This document shows, piece by piece, positions 46,621 to 59,455 of a stretch of 64,000 nt of DNA. The translations under genes and the position numbers were made by a program. The DNA comes from Allodiplogaster sudhausi. Taxonomy: Eukaryota > Nematoda > Chromadorea > Rhabditida > Diplogasteridae. Position 1 is the stretch's first letter. Each line of letters opens with the position of its first letter. The DNA is taken from NCBI GenBank assembly GCA_945643635.1, contig CALZFC010000042.1, positions 1,791,001 through 1,855,000 on the forward strand, in the 5' to 3' direction. The notes beneath the pieces are model-generated. The model had not been told where the DNA came from, made no database searches, and worked only from the letters and a program-made list of their open reading frames with translations.

Positions 46621-48093
46621 ATGCTGAGTCTTCATCTCCTGATCGCAGCCCTTTTGCCCGTTGCCACGGCTCTCACCTGCTACGAAAACGACGACGAGGT
46701 CGGTGTGCTTTTTCATCTTCCCTCTCAAACACTAACAAAACTTTCTTTTCTATCTTACTATTACACTGGCATACATTATTTGTCTCCATCTTTTATGTCT
46801 GAGCGCCTTGGATTCGTTGCTTTGCCTGAGATCTTCATAGTTGTGCGCATTTCTTGCTGGGCATTCCTCAATCCGATGCGTCATCTCTTCCTCCACAAGT
46901 GTCTTAGGAACATTCGCGAATGTCGTTGAAATTGTCGCGGTCGTGATGCAATGTTGAATGAGTGAGAGAGTGCGAGAGAAAAAGAGCGCGAGGGAGGGAG
47001 ACAGACGGAAAGAGAGAGAGAGAGACAGAGAGTGAGAGAGAGAAGTGGGGGAAATGCTCAAGGGACAATAATGCGCAAGAGTGATCGCGTACGCAAGAAA
47101 GAGGGGAAGAAGGTGCGATAGGCAGACAGAGGGAGGGAATAGAAAGATATACAGAGAGAGAGAGAAAGAGAGAGAGGGGCATAGAGAGAGTGCGGAGATG
47201 GGAGAGATTGTGAGAGCACTGAAAAGAGGCGATCGCACTCAGCTCGTTATGATACAACAAGCGATTCTTCCTCATTCTTGAATACATTTAAAAGCTGCAG
47301 AAATAGCTTTGGTGCCTTGTGCTTGCATTTCTCTATCTAATTTCATGAATTTGCATCTTAAATGTATAATGAGTGATAGAGTAAATGTTCAGGGCAACAT
47401 CTACGAACGAACAAACTCTTCGTGGACATATTGCTCTTTGATTCCCTTCGCTTCCCCGAGCCATGGCGGCAAGCTGCAAGGGGTCGGCCCGGCTGAGGAG
47501 AAGACTGACGGCTACGATGCCACCTTCTCTCAGTCTGGCATCGCTTACAAGATACTCACCGTCTGTATCTACGAGGTTAAGGCTTAGACCCCTTTCCGTA
47601 TATCACTTTCAAAGAGCAACTACAGTCACTCTTTCCGTTACATTCTAATCCGTCCTTCGTAGCTTGTGACGTAGAGAGAGGGAGAAAGAAAGAGAGAAAG
47701 AGATAAGGACGAGATCCGAGAAACAATGGGAAGGCTCCCTTTTGTGAGATGGCGCTGTTCATTGAAAAGGACGGCAGAAAGAGCGACCCTATTCAAATGA
47801 AACGGCGCGTGTCTTTGTGACGACACACAACACAAAACTATCTCCATCTCTCTCCCCTCTCTCCCCTCTTTCTCTCTCCCCTCTTCCTACTCTCTTTCTC
47901 TATCCCTCTCTTCCTCTCTTTCTCTTTTTAATTGTCTTCTCTCTTGCAGAAGTACGACTTTGGCACGATCGCACCAGCCTTCTCAAAGCAGAAACCGGAG
48001 TTCATGTTCCGTTGCTTCTGCAACTACGACCGCTGCAACTCAGCGACTACCTTCGTCGCTTACCTCAGTGGAGTCCGGGCGGCCAATCTGTGA
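46621..48093 (+). CDS. Secreted Ly6/three-finger-like cysteine-rich protein
   Basis: Three exons, 46621-46698, 47393-47575 and 47950-48093 (TGA), all phase 0, give 134 residues. A clear signal peptide (MLSLHLLIAALLPVATALT) precedes the first Cys. Mature Cys are in TCYEND, WTYCSLIPF, TVCIYE and RCFCNYDRCNSA. The CFCNYDRCN ending resembles the CCxxDxCN box that closes Ly6/activin-receptor-like three-finger domains, here with Phe in place of the first of the paired Cys. Nematodes have many secreted proteins of this kind with unknown ligands. No GPI-type hydrophobic tail follows, so it is probably soluble. Introns carry GA (46950-47190) and CT (47840-47935) tracts. Confidence 0.75.
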
Positions 48094-48212
48094 GACCCCT
48101 AAGGACCCAGCGTGGCCCTTCGTAGGCCCCTTTCACCCTTACACCGTCTCACACTGATACATATGTAGTAGTATGAGAACGTGGGCTTCGTCCTAGGATC
48201 ACAGAGCATGTA

Positions 48213-48244
<32 letters not shown>

Positions 48245-48465
48245 ATTCTCCCGTTGTCTCTCTGCCGTCCCGGGTATCTCCAGCACCACACAGATACACA
48301 CTTGGTCATCTCTCATCACGGTGTTGAATGCAACGCACCGTCCTTGTCTCTAGTATTTAGCCGGTTCTTTCTTTCTTTATGCTTTCTTTGCTCTTGCTGC
48401 TTCTTCTCCCCTTTCCACCTTTCTGGCCATGCTAAGTCAAAGACAGTAAGTTTCCTTCTAGTTGC

Positions 48466-48645
48466 CTGAGTCGTGGTTCTTCTGCCCCTTAGACGACCGT
48501 CTAGAATAAAACCCCCGGTTTCACGAACCCCAAGCTTCATTCCCCTCCCTCCACTCCCCACTCCGACTCTCTCGTAAAGCCTCTCCTGGCTATAACTGAC
48601 GTAGAATCCTGTGATAGCCTCATCAACCGAACGCATGTCCGTCAT
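48466..48645 (-). CDS. Candidate exon, 60 codons
   Basis: After an acceptor TAGTAG the minus strand is open in phase 0 with RSVDEAITGFYVSYSQERLY and RETGGFILDGRLRGRR, then a GC-type donor CAG|gcaact in phase 0. Composition and phase fit between the exons at 51704 and 41653, but the acceptor lacks a pyrimidine tract. It could also be the start of a separate gene from ATG 48645. Confidence 0.35.
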
Positions 48646-48699
48646 CTACTACTTCCTTATTTTTAGTGGGCTTTTTCGGTGTGCCACCCGGCCACATCA

Positions 48700-50677
48700 A
48701 CCCCTCTGGCAAAGTTATGCTTCTTTCATAATATTTTGAAACGATCTCTCGTTCTGTGTTTCTCTCCTTTTCTCTAGCAAGATTCTCGACTCAACAAATT
48801 GTTAATTCTCGTGTGGGCCTCTCGCACTGTATGCTATAGGAATTAAGTTGAAGGTATCTATCATCTTTTATGACAGTTACTACTTTCGTACGCATAAGCC
48901 GACGTTTAATGGACATATCTAGTGTGCTGGAAGACTTTTCCATTCTTCTCCCTTTTTTGTTATTAGCTGAGTGGAAAAGAGAAGACAATTGTGCTCTTGC
49001 ACTTATGACATTATCACGTCATAGACATCCAGATGAATCTTCTCTCTTTTTCTCTCTTCCTCTCTTTGTCCCTTTCTCTGGCCCGCACACATCAAACATT
49101 CTGTTTAAATGAATATTGCCGGGTACTGCTCTCTATATTGTGCATTTTGCTGTCCCTCTAAACGCCTTTCTGTTACTCCCTCTCCCCTCTCCTCCTTAAC
49201 TCTTCTCTAACAATATCGATGCCAATCTCACTGTCCATGTCAAATGAAATCTCTTTCTCCGTCCGCTTCCCTCCATTCTTCATCTCAACACTTCAACCAT
49301 CTCGATCTCATCCTTTCTTAGAACAAAGAGTAATAATGCTACCGTAGTTGCGTACCCCCTGCTCACGTTGCCTCTAGCCTGTTCGGTTATACTGTAGCCC
49401 GAATGAACGCGGTAAACACGCGCTCAGAGTTACCAATTCCTTATGTATTTGTCACTCTCACTCTCTGTCTCTCTTTCTCTCGCTCGCTAACTGACTCTCA
49501 TCTCGAGAGAAGAAGCGGATGACAAAGGCTTCGATGAGCCGAACATGGCTGGTGTTCCACTTTCCCCTCCCCAACTCTTTTTCGTCCACTTGTTACCCAC
49601 AAATGTTCAGTGATGATTGATGATAAATGATAATTTATTAATCTAAGTCATTTACACGCATTCTACGAGTGGAAGAGGGAAAAATGTCGCATTGTGCGTT
49701 GGGAGGAATACTGAAGTGAGTACTTGGGGGCAAGTGGCTGCAGTAACCTACACAACTAATCATAAATGCAGAGAAAAAATAATATAAGTTGGGGTAAATA
49801 AAGAAGGACGGAATGGAAGTAAAGCAGGCAAAAAGTAGTCTCTTTCAATCTCTGTCATTCCTGGCACGTCGTCAGCCCAATCCGGACACTAACAGAGCTC
49901 GCACATATTCCGGAAGGCCGTTGTCATTGAAGAGAAGCAACAACTTTATTTGATCCCTCTGATACCTTTGTAAGAGCATTCTGTAGAATACAATAGACTT
50001 GTGGCATCAGCAGTTGTATCAGATTACTCTGTATTCTGGCCTCGGAATACGTGGTTATGAAGAAAAGCTATGTAAGGAAGAATGAGAAGAGGATGCTGTG
50101 ATGACGAAAGAAAGTGGAGAGGAGAACGGCGATGGCGTGTAAGAAAGTCGGAGGGAGCCAAAGTGATAGAGAGGGAACTGTGAAAGAGACAATGAAGAAC
50201 GTTTGAGAGGAATTGGGTAATCTTTGCTCCTCGACAGGAACAGAAAGAGAAAGAAAGAGAGAGTCACTTTCCCGTGGGAACGCTGAGATTGGAACTTTTG
50301 AATGTGAATGAGAGCTAGGGCCATGGGGTGACGTGCTCCTTCACAACACGGTATCTCCTTGAGGGAAACCCAAGATCCGTTTATTATGTTTCTTGAGCCT
50401 GAATCACACTTGATTAACGAGATATATTTGATAGCACAATTGAACGCTCTCCTCTGGAAAGAGGAGATTCCGATTCAACCTTTGAACTTCCTCGCGGAAG
50501 CCAGATACCGTAGTCTATGTGTACGTGTGTGATTCTGCATTTTAATACATAATGCACCCGTATCCATTCGTGAATCTCTGCGAGAGAGAGGATGCAATAC
50601 TCTTTTTTACTTTACTATATCAATGTATGCACATGTCTGCTCACTCTCGCCTTATTACTTATTCATTGTGCTATTAT

Positions 50678-50729
<52 letters not shown>

Positions 50730-51703
50730 ATTTTCATCCTCTCTATCTCTCCCCTTGCCTACGTCAGGAGAGTTGAGAAAACTTCGTTGAATAGAAAGAA
50801 AGAAAGATTAGAAAAGCTAGAATAGTTAAACTGGGACTTGATGAGGTGCAAAGAGCAATTCAAATATAACCTCTAAAGAAGAGACAAAGAAGAGAGAAGG
50901 AAAGAAAGAGTGAGATAGGCACAGATAAAAAAACACACAGTGAAAAGAAAGTGCAAATGGTGACAATTCAGAGAAGAGGATCTTCTAGGAAGTCTCTAGT
51001 TGAGAAAGAGAAGGAATGGCGTGTGCTAGCCAGTCGAAGAGGACAGAACGAGCACCTCCTCGGGAAACGTCATGTGGGTCGAGAAGGAGAAGTCAAGCCA
51101 TTTCAATCAGCCATGACTCTGCTTCTCTATTTCTCTTTCTCCTTCTGTTACTCTCTCACAAATGTATAGTTCACAAATGTACAGCTTCTCTCAGGGGCTC
51201 TCAACTTTTAAGAAGGCTTCTGATTTCCTATCAAAAACAACCAAATTGAGAAGCAGCGCCACCGAGGGCGAGAAGAAGCCTTGAATTAACGTTCAGAATG
51301 TAAACTGTAGCTGGCAGATCAACATGACCTTCAGATTTGAGGATATTTGCATAGCATGACATTCTCGGCAATCATCTTTTTGTCACATGTCTTATGATTA
51401 GAACCCTAGTGAAACCAACAAGAAAACTTTCAATTGCAGAGACGAGAAAGCAACATTCAGTCAATCTTAATCTTGTGCGTATGCCTAGGCTCTATTTTAA
51501 ATGACACCTGTTCAAGCAGGTAGGTGAATTAATATTAGCTAAAAGCGACAAAATCGATGGTAAGTACCTGGAATGAGAAGCTTTATAGATTCTAATGCGT
51601 ATGAGCATAACCGCCGGGAGTATTAGTCGGGGGTGGCTGAGACCAAAAAGAGAGAGAGCTAGCAGAGTGGGGGCGGACAAGAGCGAGGGCGAGGGCGTCT
51701 GAC
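48700..51703. other. Gene-poor stretch
   Basis: No supported exon. A long (CT)n tract lies at 50679-50725. Sequence between is A/T-rich with scattered CT-rich patches. Confidence 0.5.
50679..50728. repeat. (CT)n microsatellite
   Basis: About 45 bp of uninterrupted CT. Confidence 0.92.
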
Positions 51704-54700
51704 CTGGATGAGCTGAGTGGGTTGCTCTCTGAGCAGAGGCACTTGGTGGTAAGCGGCGGAGAGGAGGAGGGAGCTCAGCTCGGCGCGGGACGAAGCCGCA
51801 ACCGCACGCGACACGCGACGCAGCCGACGCGTGCTGTACAGATCGGCCAGCAGCTGGAATAAAGAGAATTTAGAATCTTTTCTATACTTTATAATCACGG
51901 CTGCTCTGACCCATAATTCATTGTTTGTGCAAAGCTTGTCATTCAGTATTTGAAACTAGCTTTTTTCACGTTTTATATGTTATAACAAACATCTAAGTAT
52001 GACTGGTGATGATTCTTAGAATGCCCTCTCTCCGTGGAAACAAACAAGACTAAGCTTGCTTTATCAGTGAACTGCTTGTTGCGTACTTCCCTCTCAAGGA
52101 TATTCTAGGAAGGGACAGATGAATCCGATCACCTGCGTCTTGTATTTCATTACTTAACAAGGGCAAGCCTTTGTTTTCTGGTTTGCAGACTCTTATTGCT
52201 TCTCTTGTCCATATTTAGCCTTACTATGGCAAATAACATCATTCCAAAGAATACGGAGTAGTCTCTTCATTGTTTCTCCCTTCTACTCTGGTGTCTCCCT
52301 CTCTCTTGATCTCTTTCTCTCTCTTTCTCCCTTTTCCTCTTTCTTTCTCTCTGCTTACGTAAGGAATGTCTTGGTTTGAGCAAAATAGCCGGAAATACGC
52401 TTGGAGAAAAGAAAATATACCCAAGTAATAGAAACTCTTACGCTATATTGAATATCCGCCAGTGAACTGCAGGGCAGAAAGAGGGTGGTAGAGAAAAAAA
52501 GTTTTAAGAAAAAGGGTGAAGGAGAGATGGAAATGGACAGATAGGGAGTAAGAGAGAGAGAGAGAGTAAAAGAGAGCGAGATAGAAAAAGATGGAAGAAG
52601 AAATGCACAGAATTCGAGACTGAGCATTGTCTACTAGCCACCCTCCACAAATTGGGGTCAGCTGTAACCAAAAAGGAATTGCTCTTTTACTTCTCCTCGA
52701 CAATTCAAAGTGCCAACACACTCGAAAGACCCTGTGATCACATGCTCTCTCGTGTCTTTCTCTTTCTCGCTCTCTTTCACTCCTTCTCTTCCTGTCTCTT
52801 TCTCACAGTCTCTCCTCTGAGTCCATACCCTTGGTATCCCCACCAGAGCGCCAAGCTCTCGGCCAGGTGAATCTACTCTTGCCGATTACGAGGGCCATGT
52901 TGGAAGAGTTAAAGAAAGAGCCGCCTTGAAATATACCTTCTCTCTTCTTCTCTTCGTAGTCTATCCTCCGTCACGAGGCCTAGGAGGCGCTTTCATGTAA
53001 AATTATCCTTATCATTTTACATCGACGCTCTCCTTGAACTACCGTAGTTGTAGGATGACCCCTCTTTTGCTATTAGAAATGCCTCTTTGTACATTAGAAG
53101 AGGGATTGCGTATGTTGTGAGGGGGGGGGGGCGATTAGCTGTCGTAGGAAAAGCAGCAAAAAAAGCATAGAATAATTTACGGAGAGACGCCTTATTTTGC
53201 CTTCTCGAGTACGATTATGGAAGAAGAAGAAGAAGCGGGAGAGGAGGGCAGAGCAGAAATCATCTCTAAAATTGTTGCAGTAGTTGACATGCTCTCAATG
53301 TCAAAGCAACATCCATTTGCAGAGAGAAGAGAGAGTGAGAGAGAGTGAGAGGGAAGAGAGAATAGGAAGAAGAGTTAGAGAAGAAGAGAAATGGATTAAC
53401 TATGCGATGCAATTCATCCGTCGCCAACTACAATCTTGCGGATTGCGACTTGCAGACGTTGCCATAAAGTGATAATCATTCATCCGTAAAGCGAAGAGAT
53501 TGTACATGGTATGGCAATATGTATCCAAGCTTAGCTTAGGAGAAGCTTAACAAACGTACTTGAATCATAAAGATATGCTTCATTTCTCTTTTGTTTACTT
53601 AGAACCTTAGAAGATGCACGTACTGGCCAGAAGGTAGTTAAATATTCAGTTCTGTACAATACACAGAAGAAGTTGACAAGTTTGGGATGTATGCTCCTAT
53701 TCATCGAATGCCAGTGTTTCACTGATTAACCAGAGACTAAATGATGACATTCCATTTAACCTATTTTTACTCTTTGAAGGAAATGTTCAGACGAATATCG
53801 GGATGGAGTCCAAGTCAAACTCGTTTTAGTCATTAAAAATTATGATTTCTTAGGGATATGAGTGTTAAAGTCTAAGAAAAATTGACTGTCCTTGGTTTTC
53901 TTTTGAGTACCAAAAGCATTTACTGTTTGCTATCATCCGGATATGTATCTCCTGTTGTCTCCGTTTGCATTGATTAAATTGTGATGACCTCATCTGTCTA
54001 TTTCTCGGCCATCAAAAATGGGGCGATAAGTTATGTCAATTTCCGCCGTGGCAGCTGCAACACATTCAACAAAGTCTGTTCGGTCCACCCCCGGCAAGGT
54101 GGGTTCAGGGACAATTAGTCGTTTCCGCCATTCGCCATCTTTCCTGTGCGACCCTCCCGACTTCATTTCCTCTTTACCATTCAAAAGCACAGAGAAAGCG
54201 GACTTCCCCAGACATCTTTTTGACATGAGAAGATAACTATAAACGGTGCTATTCCTCACACATCCTACGCTGACAAAACTGCTAGAGTAAGATTGCCAGA
54301 GGGACATCCTTTCCCCGTAGGAGGAGGGATATAGAAATATGAAAACTCGACCTTTCTGCTAATCAATGTAGATCCATCCTAATTCCATCTGGCATAAGCT
54401 CGGCTATTCAAGTGCGAGGGTGTTCAATTTGAGACTCATCCCTGACGACATTAAATAGTTTTTTTCTTGTCTCCGCCATTCAGATCTCTCCAGCATAAAC
54501 CGATGTTTGATTTTATTCTTGGCCAAAGGCAGGCAGGTTGAAATTAAAGTGACTCAATTCGCAGCTTGTAATTCACACTTTTCTAATTTGACAAATCTTG
54601 ATAATCACTTTAACCTCAACAAAATGATGTGAACTGCAAAATCGAGGGAAATCATTCAGATGTCATGGACGGATGAGTGAGCAAAACCGAGAACAAAATA

Positions 54701-54757
54701 AGATGCGAGAAGAGGTAGAGAGATACAGAGGGGGGGGAGAAGAAGAGAGAGGAAGAA

Positions 54758-54792
<35 letters not shown>

Positions 54793-55702
54793 AAAGAGTA
54801 GGGAGAGAAAGAGAAATGAAAATATAATCCTTCATTTAGAGAGATTAGCCCATCCGCTTGATATAACATGCGCATTACAAATTTGTAGCACGCTTGACTT
54901 GCTAATGTGATAATTGGGCAAAAGTCAGACACCACCAGCAGCATAAATGAATGCATTAATGCTCAGAGAATAAAAAAATATACATTTAATTGTGATAATC
55001 ACCATTTTAAATACAAACAGAAATTTTCTGTAATCCAGAGAACAAAATGAAGGAAGAATGAAAAACCTTGAACTGGGATGACTTCGCAGCGAAGCGTTCT
55101 TTGGCGAAGACAATGAGATCACGCGAGTCGGGCGCTGCTTCACTGCCAATCACTGGACGCTCGCCAGGATCGTCCAGACGAATCTATACAGTCATTCATA
55201 AAAAAACATAACATAAATCTAAAGGAACTACGCATTTACTTGATATTCTTATGCAATTTATTTACCTTTGACAATGCTCTAGAACCGAATAATTTTGTAT
55301 GTGCGAAGATTATATACGTCACTTTTAGAGGAAATTATTTATCTCGAACAATTGGCTATTGAACTCGTTTGGAGATTGAAAACGATGGCACAAAAATATT
55401 ATCCTTTTCATTATTCTATGCACGTCCACATTTTAATTCTGACATCATTTGCCTCGAAGTTGAAATAAAAATGAGATTCAGACTTGCGTGCTAATCGTTC
55501 TTTGATGGCTCCGACCGTTCACAATTATTTCTTGACATGTCGATTAAATTGCTAAATGCGTAGAGTTTTGAAGTCTTCAGCACAAAGATGTCTCACCTTT
55601 TTCAGATTTTCTTTTCGAGACCACACACTTTGAATCGTAAATACACTTTATTGAAAGGATTTCCTTATCCCACGATGGGTATTTGTCCGCTTGAATCGTC
55701 AC
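51704..55702 (-). CDS. Internal exons of an unidentified large gene
   Basis: Exons 55702-55597 (TTTTTTAG / AAAG|gtgaga, phase 0 in, 1 out), a possible 11-nt microexon 55276-55266, 55183-55067 (TGTATAG / AAG|gttttt, phase 0) and 51853-51704 (ATTCCAG / CAG|gtcaga, phase 0). Motifs: ADKYPSWDKEILSIKCIYD, LDDPGERPVIGSEAAPDSRD and LLADLYSTRRLRRVSRAVAA. The last exon is GC-rich and strongly coding-like. The intron 55066-51854 is over 3 kb and carries GA tracts. Family not recognised. Confidence 0.65.
55266..55276 (-). CDS. Possible 11-nt microexon
   Basis: Between TTCTAGAG and gtaaat, 11 nt would convert the phase-1 donor at 55597 to the phase-0 acceptor at 55183 and add three to four residues. Without it, the two exons cannot be joined in frame. 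Confidence 0.3.
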
Positions 55703-56334
55703 CTAAAAAATGGAGGTATTAAAGGCTCGCCAAATGTTGCTCTGCCTGCTCTGTTTCTCTCCTGTGACAATGTACTTTTTTCCATTCTTCCTTTTTTGAT
55801 GCCCTTATGCCCTACCTCAGCGATATCTTAGATTAGACGGCAGGCAACCCATTTCGAACTTTCCCTCCGCACTTTTGCAACTTTGCCCCGAGGCGAGACA
55901 CTAAAAAAGAGGCCGGTTAACACCTCATTCCAATTGCAAGATGTTTGCCAGGGGATTGTGTGAGTGTGCCTTCTTTCTGTTTATAACATAAGAGTGGGAA
56001 ATGAGAGAGGGAAGTAGACGGAGAGACAAAGATAGAGAGAGCTAGTGATAGAGAACGAGAGAGAGAGAAAGAGGGATAGAGAAAGAGAGAGAGAGAGAGA
56101 GAGCTAGAGAGAGAAAGGAACTGAAACGATCTAAGGGATGCAGAGGCGCCGAACAGAGATTATACTGACGTTTCCAGCGTGAGCAAACTAAAAGATTTTC
56201 TCCAGGCCACGAGGCAATATAATTGGAGAAGTTCTCGCTCTCTGTCTCTCTTTCCCTCTTTCTCTCTCACTCACCCTCTGTCACTTCATCTCTCTATTTT
56301 TTTCTAGCTTTGCTTACCTCTCTCTCTCACTCAC

Positions 56335-56381
<47 letters not shown>

Positions 56382-56668
56382 TTTTCTCCTACCGACCTCT
56401 CTCCCTTTATCCAAGTTTACAACAAATCCTGACTATGATATTGGATTATCAGATCAGACAAACGGATCGTAAGACAAGAAAATATAGAAGCCCAGCGGGG
56501 AAGCTAAGGAATGAATGAATCCTATTAGGGGAAGCTCCCCCGGCATGCGGTACAATGCAAGTGGTAAAAGGGGTCGGTGAAGGCAGACCTTGTCCAGTGT
56601 GATCTATGTAAACGTGTAAGCTGAAGCACATGCTGCAAAGCAGTGAAGCTCAACACTCTAAGAGATTC

Positions 56669-56910
56669 ATATCCATTACCTCCAAACGGATGTAATGGAT
56701 ATTCGTTAAATGAAAACGTTAAGACAGGAGACCGAGACCTTGGCACGAATCCAACCTTTGCAGATGTCATAGAAATGTATTTTCTTCAGTTCGTTCGAAT
56801 AAGTGGGTGCACGCATTCAAACGAACTGAAGAAAATAGAACTGAGTATCTACTTTCGTGTGTGGAAGACAACCCACGGGTCGTCTTGGACACACCAAAGA
56901 AGATACTCAG
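56669..56910. ncRNA. Cluster of three hairpins, one pre-miRNA-like
   Basis: Three successive inverted repeats: 56669-56702 (11-bp stem), 56779-56836 (17-bp perfect stem ATTTTCTTCAGTTCGTT, 24-nt loop) and 56841-56910 (33-bp stem with four mismatches and a 4-nt loop). The last has the size of a pre-miRNA. No coding function is seen. It may instead be a foldback transposon remnant. Confidence 0.45.
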
Positions 56911-57175
56911 AGCATCCATAGGAGATCTCTGGGATTTCTTACCAAATTCTGTTCTCATTTCTGGTTGGGGTACATTAATAATCTAATTGCAAGGAGAACA
57001 CCAGACCAATAAAAACATTTAACATTAACTTAAACTTATGAATAATTTTTGACTGATCGCTTGGGACCAGGAACAAATTAAGGCATTAATTTCTGAATCA
57101 GCGTTCGGGACGGCGGAGATTAATCATGAACATTAGAGAATCGCTAGGGACTCTGAATACGGTAGGGGATCTAAC

Positions 57176-57619
57176 CCTTCGTAAGGAAGATTCGGCCAAA
57201 GGCAGGCCGTCCTCATCGAACCACTCCAGACTTGCAGCTGAAGAAGAAGCATTGCGATTCCTTCTCGGAGTCGATTCTTCTTCAATCGGCGATGCTTCTG
57301 AGGACAGACGAGGCTGACTAAAAGAATCGACATTATTCTGGACAAAACCAAGCATGTCGTCTTATTTTTTCTGTTTATTTAACTTTGTATTTTTGCATCT
57401 ATTATTGGTTGCTTCAGAATCTTAAACTGTGCATGCATCTCATCTTTTACAAATTACCCTATCGTAAAAACGGAGATATCCATCAATGAAAAGTGTTCTT
57501 TTCTTGTGCTTGTCTGCTCTTTTGGCGTTCCTTCTCCTGGAAGCCGACTCATTCTTCGCCGTGTTATAATGAGACGAAGCGAGCGTTTTAATCCGCTCCG
57601 GATAAATGAACTTGTGGGG
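57176..57619 (-). CDS. Two linked exons of the large minus-strand gene
   Basis: Exon 57619-57458 (TTCTCAG / AGG|gtaatt) and exon 57337-57176 (TTGTCCAG / AGG|gttaga), each exactly 54 codons, phase 0 throughout, and compatible with the phase-0 exon at 55702. Motifs: PHKFIYPERIKTLASSHYN, then a Lys/Arg-rich stretch, TLFIDGYLRFYD, and a Ser-rich acidic region ending LEWFDEDGLPLAESSLRR. The basic-then-Ser-rich pattern suggests a regulatory, phosphorylatable segment of a large protein. Confidence 0.65.
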
Positions 57620-58489
57620 CTGAGAAGACAGTAAGAGCATCGCTCAACTTAGAACAGAGACTGCCATGATATCATCCCGGAGATTCTATGTAACAAATAA
57701 GAGATGATACAGCTTGGGAAGTGGCTGAGATGATATTCAAGAGTGCAGGACAGAAGAAAAGAAAGAGGAATGAGAAAAGAGACAGGACAAGAGAGAGTGA
57801 GAGAAGCAGACAGTTCTAGTAGTCTAGAAATTCCAGATTGAGACTACTGGTTGTGAACAAGGCGAGACTGTAGAAGGAAAAAGAAGCGAGAATTTTGATG
57901 TCATTCCAGGGATTAGAGATCTTTGCAGTGTAAACAGACTCATGCATGAGTTGCGATGAACTCAACAAATACTTAGTTTACAACAGGGAATGTCTGTTTC
58001 TTGCAAAGAACATGTACATAGAGGGAAAGGGCAGAATTCATGTCAACCTTATGTCAGCTATGAATTTTAAATGCATTAAAATGTCAACCCTTTCTTGTTG
58101 TTTTCGTGGGCAGAGTGCTAAATGGATTGAGACTTGTAAGCTAACCAAGGGAGAAGGCCACTAAATGTCGTGGGAAGGATGGAAGCTTCTGAGTGGAAGC
58201 ACGTCCCTGAGACTTAGTAAGAGGACAAGGAACTAGAAAAAGAGAAGGGAAAGAAGAAGAGAAAGAGAGAAAGAACGGGGAAAGGGCAACCCACGTCCCA
58301 GGTCTTTTCATCAGAATTCACACGCTTCTTAGATGAAGTGTCCCTGTAGCGATGTCCAAGGAGTCAAAATACAGCGTATCCAATGAGGGACAGCTGTTCT
58401 CTTCGGTCAACAATGATTTCAGGGGAAATTGGAAAGAAGCATGGACAATTCATCATATTTCTCACAGCTCCCATCAATTTTTATCAACC

Positions 58490-59334
58490 ACATTCTCTCT
58501 CTCTTTCTCGCTTTCTCTCTGTTTTCTCTCTCTCTCTCTTTCTCGCTTTCTCTCTGTTTTCTCTCTCTTTCTCTCTGTTTTCTCTCTCTTTCTCGCTTTC
58601 TATCTGTTTTCTCTCTCTTTCTCGCTTTCTATCTGTTTTCTCTCGCTCTCTTTCTCTCTGTTTTCTCTCTCTTTCTCGCTTTCTTTCTGTTTTCTCTCTC
58701 TTTCTCTCTGTTTTCTTTCTCTTTCTCGCTTTCTCTCTGTTTTCTCTCGCTCTCTTTCTCTCTGTTTTCTCTCTCTTTCTCGCTTTCTTTCTGTTTTCTC
58801 TCTCTTTCTCTCTGTTTTCATTCTCTTTCTCGCTTTCTCTCTGTTTTCTCTCTCTTTCTCGCTTTCTATCTGTTTTCTCTCGCTCTCTTTCTCTCTGTTT
58901 TCTCTCTCTTTCTCGCTTTCTTTCTGTTTTCTCTCTCTTTCTCTCTGTTTTCATTCTCTTTCTCGCTTTCTCTCTGTTTTCTCTCTCTTTCTCGCTTTCT
59001 CTCTATTTTCTCTCGCTCTCTTTCTCTCTTTCTCTCTGTTTTCTCTCTCTTTCTCGCTTTCTCTCTGTTTTCTCTCTCTTTCTCTCTGTTTTCTCTCCCT
59101 TTCTCGCTTTCTCTCTGTTTTCTCTCGCTCTCTTTCTCTCTGTTTTCTCTCTCTTTCTCGTTTCTCTCTGTTTCCTCTCGCTCTCTTTCTCTCTTTCTCT
59201 CTGTTTTCTCTCACTTTCTCGCTTTCTCTCTGTTTTCTCTCTCTTTCTCGCTTTCTCTCTGTTTTCTCTCTCTCTCTCTCTCTCTTTCTCGCTTTCTCTC
59301 TGTTTTCTCTCTCTTTCTCGCTTTCTCTCTGTTT

Positions 59335-59366
<32 letters not shown>

Positions 59367-59455
59367 TCTCTCTGTTTTCTCTCTCTTTCTCGCTTTCTCT
59401 CTGTTTTCTCTCTCTCTCTCTCTTTCTCGCTTTCTCTCTGTTTTTCTCTCTCTCA
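58490..59455. repeat. Pyrimidine satellite, ~29-bp units with higher-order structure
   Basis: About 1 kb built from units of the form TTTCTCGCTTTCTCTCTG plus TTTTCTCTCTC. Blocks of about 100-130 bp containing the CTTTCTTTCTG variant recur (for example near 58740 and 58880). The + strand is almost free of A, which leaves three frames open for over 370 codons each. These are not genes. Confidence 0.93.
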
